Of a stretch of DNA of 64,000 nt, positions 35,214-45,900 are shown in pieces; position 1 is the first letter of the stretch; the number at the start of each line of letters is the position of its first letter. Under the pieces are notes generated by a model. It was given only the letters and a program-made list of their open reading frames with translations, had not been told where the DNA came from and ran no database searches. The position numbers and the translations under genes are program-made. The DNA is taken from assembly GCF_001653755.1 (NCBI RefSeq), contig NZ_CP015125.1:1176001-1240000 (forward strand), written 5' to 3'. The DNA comes from Dokdonia donghaensis DSW-1. Lineage in GTDB: Bacteria > Bacteroidota > Bacteroidia > Flavobacteriales > Flavobacteriaceae.

Positions 35214-37508
35214 ATGAGTCAGCAGAACAAAAGACGGAGGGAAGCCCTCGTATATCACGCAAAGCCAAAGCCAGGTAAAATTGCGGTAGTTCCTACAAAA
35301 AAGTACTCAAGCCAGCGTGATCTTGCGCTCGCTTATTCTCCAGGTGTAGCAGAGCCGTGTCTAGAGATAGAAAAAGATATAAATAACGTTTATAAATATA
35401 CAGCAAAGGGTAACCTTGTAGCTGTAATCTCAAATGGTACTGCAGTGTTGGGTCTGGGAGATATAGGTCCAGAGGCATCAAAACCTGTTATGGAGGGTAA
35501 AGGTTTGCTCTTTAAAATTTTTGCAGGGATTGATGTTTTTGATATAGAAGTAGGTACAAAAGATGTAGATGCTTTTATAGAAACTGTAAAAAATATCTCT
35601 CCTACCTTTGGAGGGATTAACCTTGAAGATATTAAGGCGCCAGAGGCTTTTGAAATTGAGCGCAGGCTCAAAGAAGAGCTAGATATACCAGTAATGCACG
35701 ATGACCAGCACGGTACGGCAATCATATCTGCCGCAGCTATGCTCAATGCGTTAGAAATAGCAGGTAAGCGCATAGAAGATGTGCGTATCGTAGTGTCTGG
35801 CGCAGGTAGTGCAGCTATCTCGTGTATGAACTTATATCATTTACTTGGCGCTAAGCTAGAAAACATTGCAATGTTTGATATAAATGGTCTTCTTAAAGAG
35901 GATCGTATAGACTTATCTCCAGAGCAGTTTAAGTTTAAAAGTAAAGAGAGTTTTAACACACTAGCAGAGGCAATGGTTAATGCAGATGTGTTTTTAGGTC
36001 TCTCTGTGGGTAACATTGTAACACCTACAATGATACAGTCTATGGCAAGTGATCCTATTGTATTTGCAATGGCAAACCCAACTCCAGAGATAGATTATGA
36101 TGTTGCGATAGCATCAAGACCAGACTTAATAATGGCAACGGGAAGGTCTGACCATCCTAACCAAGTAAATAATGTGCTAGGTTTTCCATTTATTTTTAGA
36201 GGTGCGCTAGATGTGCGTGCAACTGCTATAAATGAAGCGATGAAGATGGCAGCGGTAAAAGCACTAGCTCAACTTGCAAAGGAGCCTGTTCCAGAACAGG
36301 TAAATATCGCATATGGAGAGACTAGATTTACCTTTGGCCGTGATTATATCATCCCAAAACCATTTGACCCAAGATTAATAACTACAATACCGCCGGCGGT
36401 TGCAAAAGCAGCGATGGAGTCTGGAGTAGCAAAAGAACCTATAAAAGATTGGGCAGTTTATCACGATGAGTTGCTAGAGCGACTGGGTGAAGATAACAAG
36501 ATTGTAAGATTACTAATGGATCGCGCACGCCGCAACCCAAAACGTATAGTCTTTGCAGAGTCAGATCAACTAGACGTGCTTAAAGCTGCACAAATTGCTC
36601 ACGAAGAGGGTATCGCAATACCCGTTTTATTAGGGAACCGTGATGTGATATTAGAACTTAAGGAAGAGATAGGTTTTGATGCAGATGTAGAAATTATAGA
36701 TCCAAAATCTGACGAAGAGAAAGCTCACGTGGCTAAGTATGGTGAGATATACTGGGAGTCAAGAAAGCGCAAGGGTATCACGCTCTATGCAGCACAAAAA
36801 CTACTTAGACAGCGAGATTACTTCGCCTCTATGATGGTGAGTCAAGGTGATGCAGATGGGATGCTCTCTGGTTTTAGCCGTAGTTATCCATCTGTGATAA
36901 AACCGGTTCTTGAAGTAATAGGTACTGCGCCAGGTGTGCAAAAAGTAGCCGCTTGCAACCTGATGGTTACCTCAAAAGGACCACTCTTTCTTGCAGATAC
37001 CTCTATAAACATAGATCCTAATGCAAAGGAACTGGCAAAAATTGCCCAGATGACTTCGACGGCTGTAAGGATGTTTGGACTAGAGCCAGTGGTGGCGATG
37101 ATGTCTTACTCAAACTTTGGGTCATCTACACACGAGAAGGCAAAAACGGTAAGCGACGCTGTATCTTATTTACACCGCAACTTCCCAGAGCTCATTGTAG
37201 ACGGAGAGGTGCAGGCAGATTTTGCACTTAACAGAGATATGTTGCAAAGTAAGTTTCCGTTCTCAAAACTTGCCGGTAAAAAAGTAAACACGCTCGTGTT
37301 TTCAAACATAGACAGTGCAAACATCACCTATAAGATGATTAAAGAGCTAGAAAATGCAGATAACATAGGTCCTATAATGCTTGGTATGCGCAAACCTGTG
37401 CATATTTTGCAACTGGGAGCAAGCGTAGATGAGATGGTGCATATGACTGCTATCACAGTGATTGATGCTCAAAAGAAGGAAAACTTTTTTAACAAGCAGC
37501 AGGAGTAA
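35214..37508 (+). CDS. maeB: NADP-dependent malic enzyme with C-terminal phosphotransacetylase-like domain
   Basis: 764 residues; converts malate to pyruvate and CO2. Malic enzyme N-terminal domain (~1-160, with YSPGVAEPC), NAD(P)-binding domain (~165-405, with VVSGAGSAAISC and FAMANPTPEI), and a phosphate acetyl/butyryltransferase-like domain (~430-764) that in such enzymes is regulatory rather than catalytic. Length and domain order are those of MaeB. Single gene with its own promoter and terminator. Confidence 0.95.
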   Translation: MSQQNKRRREALVYHAKPKPGKIAVVPTKKYSSQRDLALAYSPGVAEPCLEIEKDINNVYKYTAKGNLVAVISNGTAVLGLGDIGPEASKPVMEGKGLLFKIFAGIDVFDIEVGTKDVDAFIETVKNISPTFGGINLEDIKAPEAFEIERRLKEELDIPVMHDDQHGTAIISAAAMLNALEIAGKRIEDVRIVVSGAGSAAISCMNLYHLLGAKLENIAMFDINGLLKEDRIDLSPEQFKFKSKESFNTLAEAMVNADVFLGLSVGNIVTPTMIQSMASDPIVFAMANPTPEIDYDVAIASRPDLIMATGRSDHPNQVNNVLGFPFIFRGALDVRATAINEAMKMAAVKALAQLAKEPVPEQVNIAYGETRFTFGRDYIIPKPFDPRLITTIPPAVAKAAMESGVAKEPIKDWAVYHDELLERLGEDNKIVRLLMDRARRNPKRIVFAESDQLDVLKAAQIAHEEGIAIPVLLGNRDVILELKEEIGFDADVEIIDPKSDEEKAHVAKYGEIYWESRKRKGITLYAAQKLLRQRDYFASMMVSQGDADGMLSGFSRSYPSVIKPVLEVIGTAPGVQKVAACNLMVTSKGPLFLADTSINIDPNAKELAKIAQMTSTAVRMFGLEPVVAMMSYSNFGSSTHEKAKTVSDAVSYLHRNFPELIVDGEVQADFALNRDMLQSKFPFSKLAGKKVNTLVFSNIDSANITYKMIKELENADNIGPIMLGMRKPVHILQLGASVDEMVHMTAITVIDAQKKENFFNKQQE

Positions 37509-37517
37509 GCGGTTTTA

Positions 37518-37533
37518 CGCTTTCGCGAAAGCG
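37518..37533. repeat. 16-bp palindrome, copy 11 (intergenic)
   Basis: Exact CGCTTTCGCGAAAGCG; the flanks extend the perfect palindrome to 22 bp (TTA...TAA). Nine bases after the maeB stop. Confidence 0.95.
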
Positions 37534-37552
37534 TAATGACACCTCATAATTT

Positions 37553-37585
37553 AAAGGTTCAGATTTATTTCTGAACCTTTTTTTG
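37553..37585 (+). terminator. Terminator of maeB
   Basis: AAAGGTTCAG pairs with CTGAACCTTT around ATTTATTT, followed by T. It lies between two palindrome copies. Confidence 0.92.
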
Positions 37586-37647
37586 TTTTGAAAATAGAAT
37601 AGAAATGACGGTGTAAGTGCCTAATTTTTCGGTGTGGTGGGGTTGTG

Positions 37648-37663
37648 CGCTTTCGCGAAAGCG
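37648..37663. repeat. 16-bp palindrome, copy 12 (intergenic)
   Basis: Exact CGCTTTCGCGAAAGCG, 130 bases from copy 11 and upstream of ruvA. Confidence 0.95.
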
Positions 37664-37731
37664 TAAGGATATAAATAACATTTCTCCTAGACATATATTT
37701 CTTACATTTACGCACCTTAAAATACTGTTAA

Positions 37732-38313
37732 ATGATTACGCACCTAAGCGGTAGACTTATTGAGAAGAATCCTACACACGTTGTATTAGACTGTAATGGA
37801 GTGGGATATTTTATAAACATCTCCTTACATACTTTTGGGCAACTAGGTGATGGTGAGGCGATCAAGCTATATACCCATCTTCAGGTTAAGGAAGATAGCC
37901 ATACACTATATGGTTTTATGGAGATGATGGAGCGTGAGATATTTAGATTATTACTCTCTGTTTCTGGAATAGGAGCGAGTACCGCAAGAACAATGTTATC
38001 TTCACTTGAGCCTAATCAAATAAAGCAGGCTATCGCTTCAAATGATGTGGCGACCATACAAAGCATAAAGGGAATAGGGGCAAAAACGGCGCAGCGTGTG
38101 ATTTTAGATCTTAAGGATAAAATACTTAAAGTATACGATATCAGTACCGAAAGTGCTGTGCAAAGCAATACTAATAAAGAAGAGGCGTTATCTGCTTTAG
38201 AGACTTTAGGATTTGCGCGTAAGCAGGCAGAGAAAGTATGTCTAGCTATCACAAAAGAAAAGCCAGACGCGAGCGTAGAGACTATTATTAAAGAGGCATT
38301 AAAAAAACTGTAG
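37732..38313 (+). CDS. ruvA: Holliday junction branch migration protein RuvA
   Basis: 193 residues. Domain I is an OB fold (MITHLSGRLIEKNPTHVVLDC), domain II has two helix-hairpin-helix motifs (LLSVSGIGASTA and IKGIGAKTAQRV), and domain III at the C terminus (EEALSALETLGFARKQAEK) binds RuvB. Tetramer that holds the Holliday junction. A weak -7 box (TACATTTA, 37703) lies upstream. sprA begins seven bases after the stop; ruvA followed by sprA is a common order in flavobacteria. Confidence 0.96.
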   Translation: MITHLSGRLIEKNPTHVVLDCNGVGYFINISLHTFGQLGDGEAIKLYTHLQVKEDSHTLYGFMEMMEREIFRLLLSVSGIGASTARTMLSSLEPNQIKQAIASNDVATIQSIKGIGAKTAQRVILDLKDKILKVYDISTESAVQSNTNKEEALSALETLGFARKQAEKVCLAITKEKPDASVETIIKEALKKL

Positions 38314-38320
38314 GTCTATT

Positions 38321-41300
38321 TTGAAGCGAAATTATTACTTGAATTTACGTGTAGCGATATTGTTTATTGCGGTTATTTTTATAGGTAACCCTAGTGCTAT
38401 AGCACAAGAAGAGGAGCCTAGTGAAAGTGAAGAGAGCACCGCGCCTGCGACTTTTTCTTTAGGAAGCCTTGTGTTGCCTAACCCAAATAGCATTGTAGCA
38501 AAGTACACCTATGACCCTGTACTAGATAGATACATTTATACCGAAGAACTAGGTGCTTTTAATGTAACCTATCCACTTATACTTACTCCAGAAGAGTATG
38601 AAAAACGCGTGCGTGATGAACAAATGCGTCAATATTTTAGAGAAAAAATCACAGCAATAGATGGTCGTGCAGATGAGGATGACTCTAGAAATAGTCTTGT
38701 AAAATCTCTGTATGTAAAAAATGATCTTTTTGAATCTATTTTTGGAGGGGATGAGATTACGTTTACACCACAAGGTTCTGTAGAGATGGATCTCGGACTG
38801 TTATTTACAAAGCAAGATAATCCAGCCTTTTCTCCTCGTAATAGAAGAAATTTTACATTTGACTTTGACCAGCGTATAAGTCTTAGTTTATTAGGTCAGG
38901 TAGGTGAACGTCTCCAGATCACAGCAAACTATGATACGGAGTCTACCTTTAATTTTCAGAATCAAATAAAACTAGAATACACGCCTACTGAGGATGACAT
39001 CATCCAGAAGATAGAAGTGGGTAACGTGTCTATGCCTCTTAATAGTGCATTGATACAGGGGTCGCAAAGCCTTTTTGGTGTTAAGACTGAGTTGCAGTTT
39101 GGTAAAACTAGGGTGACCGCAGTATTCTCAGAAAATCAGTCACAACCCAAAACTGTTACTGCAGAGGGTGGTGCGACGGTGCAAGAGTTTGAAGTTCCGG
39201 CGCTTAACTATGATGAGAATCGTCACTTCTTCTTAGCACATTATTTTAGAGACAGTTATAACGACGCGCTTAAAAATTATCCCTTTATAGATAACAGTGG
39301 GGTGCAAGTAACTCGAGTAGAAGTATGGATTACAAATAGACAAAATCAAACTACAAATGCACGTAACATTGTTGCAATACAAGATATAGGTGAGTCTAAC
39401 CCAGATAATATAGGTATTAACGCTGGAGCAAACCCTGGTTTTATAAACAGTAGTTTTAATGCTTTTCCAGATAATGCAAATAATGATTTCAACCCGAGAG
39501 GTATTAATGATGCTTCTGTGCAGTCGCAGTTATCTCCAGCTATACGAGATGTTGCAACAGTAGGGCAAGGTTTTGGGAATATAACTGTACAAGATGGGAC
39601 AGATTATGTGCTTTTAGAAAATGCTCGTAAACTAGATAACTCACAATTTACTTTGTATCCAGGTCTTGGTTATATATCATTAAACCAGCGTCTTAATAAT
39701 GATGAGGTGCTGGGAGTCGCTTTTCAGTACACTGTAGGAGGGCAAGTGTATCAAGTAGGAGAATTTGCAAATGATGGTGTAAATGCTACCGAGGGTAATA
39801 GACCAGATGCAGATATGGACGGAATACCAGATATCGCAGATGCAGATAGCCCGGTTACACGACCAGATGATGATAATGATGGTATTGCAAATGATGCAGA
39901 TGCAGATAGTAATGGGGATGGTATTCTAAACGGTCAAGATGCAGATGGTGACGGTATACTAGATACTGTTATACCCGCAGGTCAAGCAGGAAGCCCTGTA
40001 AATCTTGTCGTAAAAATGCTTAAGAGTAACCTCACAAATGTTGAGGAGCCTATTTGGGACTTGATGATGAAGAATATTTACCCGCTAGGTGCTTTTCAAT
40101 TAGAGCAAGATGGGTTTAGACTTAATATAGTTTATGCAGATCCTTCGCCTATTAATTTTATCTCACCAGTCGCTGGTGAGCCATTACCTACACTCTTTGA
40201 TGGTGTAAATAATGACAACACGATGGATGAAGGTCAAGATCGTGGCGCGCTTGAGAGTAATACATTATTGCGACTTTTTAATCTTGATAGACTTACCACT
40301 TTTGGTGATCCACAAGTAGGAGGAGATGGTTTTTTTGATTTTGTACCGGGTGTTACTGTACACGTTCAAAATGGAAGTATAGTATTTACCACGGTTGAGC
40401 CTTTTGGAGAAAATCTATTTGAGTTACTTAGTGTTAATGATGGTGCGGAAAATTATGAAAATGAAGACACCTATAATGCACACCAAGATAAGTATGTTTA
40501 CAGCTCACTCTATCAGTCTACAAAAACAATAGCACGTGATAATGCAGAAAAAAATAAGTTCTTACTAAAGGGGCGCTATAAATCTGCACAAGAGCAAGGT
40601 ATTCCATTAGGGGCTTTTAATATTCCTCAGGGTTCTGTTAGGGTAACGGCTGGTGGCCGTGTACTTGTAGAAGGTCTTGATTATACTGTAAATTATCAAT
40701 TAGGGCGTGTTATTATTTTAGACAAATCACTTGAGGCATCTGGAATTCCTATTTCTGCATCTGTTGAGAATAACACCATTTTTGGACAGCAAAATAAGCG
40801 CTTTACAGGAATTAATGTAGAACACCAGTTTAGTGAAAACTTCATAGTAGGAGGTACTTTTTTAAATTTAAATGAAAGACCGCTTACGCAAAAAGCCACA
40901 TATAACTTTGAGCCTATAAATAATACTATTGTAGGCCTTAATGCAAGCTACTCAACCGAGCTCCCTTTCTTAACGAGATGGGTGAATAAGTTGCCTAACA
41001 TTGATACAGATGTGCCTTCTAACTTATCCGTGCGAGGAGAAGTTGCTTACTTGCTCCCAGGTCAACCTAAAGGAACAGATTTTAATGGAGAGGCTACTTC
41101 TTACATAGATGACTTTGAAGGAGCGCAGACATCAATAGACGTAGGAGGCCCATTGCAGTGGAGTTTGTCATCACCTCCAGTAGGTTTTGGTGGTGAATTT
41201 GCAAATGGTGACCTTGCAACAGGATATCGTCGTGCAAAATTTGCTTGGTATACTATTGACCCTATTTTCTATAATAACCAGAGACCTGATGGAATTTCTG

Positions 41301-44300
41301 ATGATGACTTGTCGTTACCAGAAACACGTCGTGTATTTAGAGACGAAATTTTCCCACAACAAGATATAATATCTGGTCAAACGCAAGCTCTTTTTACACT
41401 TGATTTAGCTTATTTTCCAGATCAGAGGGGGCCTTATAACTTCAGTCCAGATGCTGTAGACGGAACATTATCTAACCCTCAAGAGAATTTTGGAGGTATA
41501 ACAAGACAGTTAACCTCTACAGATTTTGAGCAAGCAAATGTTGAGTTTGTTGAGTTCTGGTTACTAGATCCATTTTATGCAGATGGAGATACCACAAGCC
41601 CAGGTGGAAATCTAACCATAAACCTAGGTAGTATTTCTGAAGATATCCTTAAGGATGGTCGTAAACAGTATGAAAATGGATTACCTAACGATGGTGGAGA
41701 GGTAGGAACCTCAGAAACTGTATGGGGAAAAGTACCCACTAACCAGTCATTAGTATATGCTTTTGATACAGAAGGTCAAGAACGTGCAAATCAAGATATA
41801 GGCTATGATGGTCTTAGTGATGCAGAAGAAATGATAGAGTTTCCAAACTTTGCAAACTTACCTGACCCAGCTGGTGATAACTATAATTACTTCCTCAATA
41901 CTGAGGGAGGAGTTGTAGAGCGTTATAGAGATTATAATAATAATCAAGGTAACTCACCTGTAGAGGTGACACAAACCAATCGTGGTTCTACAACCTTTCC
42001 AGATGTAGAAGATGTAAACCGCGATAATACAATGAACACGGTAGACGCATACTTTGAATATGAATTACCTATCAATCCTGCGTCACTTAGTGTAGAAAAT
42101 AATCCCTTTGTTACTGATGTAAGAGAGCTTACAGTTACTACTCAAAATGGATCGCAATTACCTACGAGGTGGGTTCAGTTTAGAGTGCCTATAAATCAAG
42201 CTACAAATGTGGTAGGAGGTATTAATGACTTTAGAGCAATCCGTTTTATGCGTATGTATATGAGTGGGTGGCAAGAAGATGTTGTACTTCGTTTTGGAAC
42301 ATTAGATCTTGTGCGTGGAGATTTTAGAAGATATTTACTTTCTTTAGATCCTAATGAAAATACAGAGATAAATGATGGTGATAATACACTATTTGAAGTT
42401 GCTGCCGTAAATATTGAGGCCAATGAGACTAGAGAGCCTGTTCCTTATGCATTACCTCCAGGTGTAATAAGAGAGCGCCTTAACAACAACAATAATAACA
42501 TAAGACAAAATGAGCAGTCTCTTTCTTTAAGAGTTGAAAATCTTGAAGAGCAAGATGCGCGAGGAGTATATAAGTATTATTCGCTTGATATGCGACAGTA
42601 TAAAAATCTTAAGATGTTTATGCACGCAGAGCCTATTATTGAAAATGGGCTAGATAATCAAAATGTTGTAGGGTTTATTAGAATGGGAACCGACCTTAAT
42701 TCTAATTTTTATCAAATAGAGCTACCACTTGCACCTACACCATTTAATGTTTCAAATCAAGATAGAGAGGCGATTTGGCCAGCGGCAAATGAATTAGATC
42801 TGTCATTAGAATTGCTGCAAACCATAAAATCTAAAGTAATTGCAGGAGATGTAGAGTCAGATCCAGATGATATAACTTATTTTGATCAAAATGGAGATCG
42901 TATTCTTAACCCAGAAGAAACTTGTTATGAGGAAGGACAACTTCGTATAGGTATACAAGGTCTACCTAGTTTTGGAGATGTGAGAACATTAATGCTAGGG
43001 GTTAAAAATGGTAACCCTACTAGTAACCAGGCAATGGGTTGCTCACCAGGAGAGATAGGTGCCGAAGTTTGGTTTAATGAACTTCGTTTGTCTGACCTTA
43101 CTAATGATGGAGGGTACGCAGGTATTGTAAGTCTTGATGGTAACATTGCAGACTTTGCAAATGTATCTGCCACAGGTAGAGTAAGCACAGTAGGTTTTGG
43201 AAGTGTAGAGCAAAATGCTGGAGAGCGTAGCCTAGAAGATGTAATGCAGTACGATGTAGTTACAAACCTAAACGCTGGACAACTATTACCAAAAAAATGG
43301 GGTGTACAATTACCACTTAACTATTCTATAGGAGAGCAGAGTATCACACCTAAGTTTGATCCCCTTTATGAAGATGTTGAGCTAGACACCTCACTTGATA
43401 ATGCGGCAGATCAAGAGCAGAGAGATCAGATAGAAGACTATGCTATAGATTATACAAAGCGCCAAAGTTTTAATGCAATAGGTGTGCGTAAGGAACGCAC
43501 AAACACAGACCGTAAACCTATGCCATATGATATAGAAAACCTTACTTTCTCATATTCATATAGCCAGACAGACCATAAGGATTTTGAGATTGAAGAATCT
43601 TTAGATCAAAATGTGCGATTAGGAGGTACTTATAACTTTAATTTTAACTCAAAACCGGTTGAGCCATTTGCAAAGAATGATAGTCTTTTTACTGGTAAGT
43701 ACTACAAGTTTCTAAAAGATTTTAATTTCAACTACTTGCCTTCTAGTGTTGCAGTGCAATCTAATATTGTGCGCCAGCGTAATGAGCAAAAATTTAGAGA
43801 TGTGTTTGCAAATGATGGTGATATAGCTTTACCACGTTTGTTTCAGCGCAACTATTTATTCGATTGGGGTTATGCTATAGACTTTCCTATTACTAAGAGC
43901 TTACGTTTCAATTATAATATGAATCACAATCGAGTAGTGCGAAATTACCTTGATAGTGATGGAACGCCATCTTTTCTAGATGATGACGGGCAAGAGGTAG
44001 CTGGATTCGGTATTTATGACGGCTTCTTAGATGTAGGTACGCCAGATACACACTTTGGGGTGTTACAACTCAACTATGATCTGCCTTTTGATAAGTTTCC
44101 ATTTACAGAATGGATTACAGCAACCTATGCATATACTGCCAATTATAGATGGCAGCGAGGGTCACAACAGTTCCAGGTGTTAGATGATATACCTGAGATT
44201 GGTAACAGTGTAGAAAACACAAATACCCACGCCATAAATGGTACGTTAGATATGGAGAAGCTCTATAAATATGTAGGGCTTACTAAAAAGAAAAAGAAAC

Positions 44301-45790
44301 GTGCTACGTCATCAAGACTTAGAGGTTTGCCATCACCAGAAGATGATCGTAAAACGTCAGATAGACAACGCAAGGAGGCCCAAGATCAAGATGCAAGTAG
44401 CGGAAGTTTAAGCGGTTCAGACAAGGCGCTTAATACGGGAGTAGGACTGCTTACAGCTATAAAAAGAGTACAATTCAACTACGAAGAACAGAATGGTCTG
44501 TACCTGCCTGGATATTTACCAACGGTAGGGTTTACAGGAAGTTTAAAACCTACGCCAGGATTCATCTTTGGTAGTCAGGCAGAGGTAAGAGAACTCGCAG
44601 CTAGTAATGGGTGGCTCACATTATTTCAAGACTTTAATGAGCAATACCGCGAGGTAGAAAGTAGAAACTTAGGTATTCAGGCAAGAATAGGTTTGTTAAA
44701 AGATCTTGATGTTGATCTTAATATGAACAGGGTTTATCAAGAGAATTATCAAGAGAATTACCGTGTAGATCCAGAGACCTTACAATATGAGTCTCTTACT
44801 GGTAATAGCTTTGGTAGATTTAATATATCAACGCTACTTATCGCCACTGCGTTTAACGAGAGCACTTCAGACTTTTCAGAAACGTTTAATACCTTTAGAG
44901 AAAATAGGCTTGCAGTTGCAGACAGGCTCGCATCAGAATTTTATGGGGGAGCAGGTTTTGAAAGAGATGAAAACGGTTTTCCAGAAGGATTTGGAAGAAC
45001 AAACCAACGTGTACTTTTGCCGGCATTTTTATCAGCATATAGTGGTCGAGATGTAAATAAGACAGACTCTGGTTTCTTAAGAAATGTACCACTTCCTAAC
45101 TGGAACATTAAGTACACAGGACTTATGAATCTGGATTGGTTTAGAGACAAGTTTAAAAGATTCTCTGTGCAACACGGTTACACCGCTGGGTATACTGTAA
45201 ATAACTTCCAGACTAACCTTGCTTATGATAGAAGTACAGATAGAGATCCAGAAACCGCCCAGAGAGATCAAGCGGGTAACTTCTTAAATGAAACATTGCT
45301 AGGTAACGTTACCCTTACAGAGCAGTTTACACCACTAGTACGTATAGACTTTGAGATGAAAAACTCAGTAAAAATCCTTGCAGAGGTTAAGCGCGATAGA
45401 GCACTTGGCTTAAGCTTTGATAATAACCTGCTCACAGAGATTAAAGGTAATGAGTACATATTGGGGCTAGGCTATCGTATTAAAGACCTACGTTTTGTGA
45501 CTAACTTTGGAGGTTCGCGTAGAGTACTAAAAAGTGATTTAAACTTTAAGGCAGATTTATCGCTTAGGCAAAACGAGACTATTATAAGATACCTTGATAT
45601 AGATAATAGTCAGACCACGCAGGGTCAAGACATATACGGCTTGCGTTTTTCAGCAGACTATGCACTCACTAAAAATTTAACGGCACTTTTCTATTACGAT
45701 CATACATTTTCGACATTTGCTATATCAACGGCATTTCCACAAACAACCATTCGTTCAGGATTTACCTTGAGATATAACTTTGGAAACTAA
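38321..45790 (+). CDS. sprA: Gliding motility / type IX secretion translocon protein SprA
   Basis: 2489 residues. A signal peptide (LRVAILFIAVIFIGNPSAIAQ) is followed by the very long beta-rich SprA body; the family forms the giant outer-membrane barrel through which type IX secretion substrates pass. Recognisable stretches are LGSLVLPNPNSIVAKYTYD near the N terminus and the C-terminal beta strand TLRYNFGN. Residues ~494-548 are an acidic run of DxDxDG-type repeats resembling calcium-binding thrombospondin type 3 repeats. A basic, low-complexity loop lies near residues 1988-2035. The start is TTG at 38321. Genes ruvA before and gcvH after match the usual neighbourhood. Confidence 0.95.
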   Translation: MKRNYYLNLRVAILFIAVIFIGNPSAIAQEEEPSESEESTAPATFSLGSLVLPNPNSIVAKYTYDPVLDRYIYTEELGAFNVTYPLILTPEEYEKRVRDEQMRQYFREKITAIDGRADEDDSRNSLVKSLYVKNDLFESIFGGDEITFTPQGSVEMDLGLLFTKQDNPAFSPRNRRNFTFDFDQRISLSLLGQVGERLQITANYDTESTFNFQNQIKLEYTPTEDDIIQKIEVGNVSMPLNSALIQGSQSLFGVKTELQFGKTRVTAVFSENQSQPKTVTAEGGATVQEFEVPALNYDENRHFFLAHYFRDSYNDALKNYPFIDNSGVQVTRVEVWITNRQNQTTNARNIVAIQDIGESNPDNIGINAGANPGFINSSFNAFPDNANNDFNPRGINDASVQSQLSPAIRDVATVGQGFGNITVQDGTDYVLLENARKLDNSQFTLYPGLGYISLNQRLNNDEVLGVAFQYTVGGQVYQVGEFANDGVNATEGNRPDADMDGIPDIADADSPVTRPDDDNDGIANDADADSNGDGILNGQDADGDGILDTVIPAGQAGSPVNLVVKMLKSNLTNVEEPIWDLMMKNIYPLGAFQLEQDGFRLNIVYADPSPINFISPVAGEPLPTLFDGVNNDNTMDEGQDRGALESNTLLRLFNLDRLTTFGDPQVGGDGFFDFVPGVTVHVQNGSIVFTTVEPFGENLFELLSVNDGAENYENEDTYNAHQDKYVYSSLYQSTKTIARDNAEKNKFLLKGRYKSAQEQGIPLGAFNIPQGSVRVTAGGRVLVEGLDYTVNYQLGRVIILDKSLEASGIPISASVENNTIFGQQNKRFTGINVEHQFSENFIVGGTFLNLNERPLTQKATYNFEPINNTIVGLNASYSTELPFLTRWVNKLPNIDTDVPSNLSVRGEVAYLLPGQPKGTDFNGEATSYIDDFEGAQTSIDVGGPLQWSLSSPPVGFGGEFANGDLATGYRRAKFAWYTIDPIFYNNQRPDGISDDDLSLPETRRVFRDEIFPQQDIISGQTQALFTLDLAYFPDQRGPYNFSPDAVDGTLSNPQENFGGITRQLTSTDFEQANVEFVEFWLLDPFYADGDTTSPGGNLTINLGSISEDILKDGRKQYENGLPNDGGEVGTSETVWGKVPTNQSLVYAFDTEGQERANQDIGYDGLSDAEEMIEFPNFANLPDPAGDNYNYFLNTEGGVVERYRDYNNNQGNSPVEVTQTNRGSTTFPDVEDVNRDNTMNTVDAYFEYELPINPASLSVENNPFVTDVRELTVTTQNGSQLPTRWVQFRVPINQATNVVGGINDFRAIRFMRMYMSGWQEDVVLRFGTLDLVRGDFRRYLLSLDPNENTEINDGDNTLFEVAAVNIEANETREPVPYALPPGVIRERLNNNNNNIRQNEQSLSLRVENLEEQDARGVYKYYSLDMRQYKNLKMFMHAEPIIENGLDNQNVVGFIRMGTDLNSNFYQIELPLAPTPFNVSNQDREAIWPAANELDLSLELLQTIKSKVIAGDVESDPDDITYFDQNGDRILNPEETCYEEGQLRIGIQGLPSFGDVRTLMLGVKNGNPTSNQAMGCSPGEIGAEVWFNELRLSDLTNDGGYAGIVSLDGNIADFANVSATGRVSTVGFGSVEQNAGERSLEDVMQYDVVTNLNAGQLLPKKWGVQLPLNYSIGEQSITPKFDPLYEDVELDTSLDNAADQEQRDQIEDYAIDYTKRQSFNAIGVRKERTNTDRKPMPYDIENLTFSYSYSQTDHKDFEIEESLDQNVRLGGTYNFNFNSKPVEPFAKNDSLFTGKYYKFLKDFNFNYLPSSVAVQSNIVRQRNEQKFRDVFANDGDIALPRLFQRNYLFDWGYAIDFPITKSLRFNYNMNHNRVVRNYLDSDGTPSFLDDDGQEVAGFGIYDGFLDVGTPDTHFGVLQLNYDLPFDKFPFTEWITATYAYTANYRWQRGSQQFQVLDDIPEIGNSVENTNTHAINGTLDMEKLYKYVGLTKKKKKRATSSRLRGLPSPEDDRKTSDRQRKEAQDQDASSGSLSGSDKALNTGVGLLTAIKRVQFNYEEQNGLYLPGYLPTVGFTGSLKPTPGFIFGSQAEVRELAASNGWLTLFQDFNEQYREVESRNLGIQARIGLLKDLDVDLNMNRVYQENYQENYRVDPETLQYESLTGNSFGRFNISTLLIATAFNESTSDFSETFNTFRENRLAVADRLASEFYGGAGFERDENGFPEGFGRTNQRVLLPAFLSAYSGRDVNKTDSGFLRNVPLPNWNIKYTGLMNLDWFRDKFKRFSVQHGYTAGYTVNNFQTNLAYDRSTDRDPETAQRDQAGNFLNETLLGNVTLTEQFTPLVRIDFEMKNSVKILAEVKRDRALGLSFDNNLLTEIKGNEYILGLGYRIKDLRFVTNFGGSRRVLKSDLNFKADLSLRQNETIIRYLDIDNSQTTQGQDIYGLRFSADYALTKNLTALFYYDHTFSTFAISTAFPQTTIRSGFTLRYNFGN

Positions 45791-45798
45791 AATAATTA

Positions 45799-45814
45799 AG
45801 CTTTCGCGAAAGCT
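45799..45814. repeat. Palindrome, copy 13 (intergenic)
   Basis: Intact 14-bp core with A/T outer bases (AGCTTTCGCGAAAGCT), still a perfect 16-bp palindrome. A decayed relative, TTTTCGCGTAAGC, lies at 45855-45867. Confidence 0.93.
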
Positions 45815-45900
45815 AGATACTATATATTTTATATTTAATAAAAGATTATAATTATTTTCGCGTAAGCATACTTTAAACACATAATTAATACCACCAAGAA

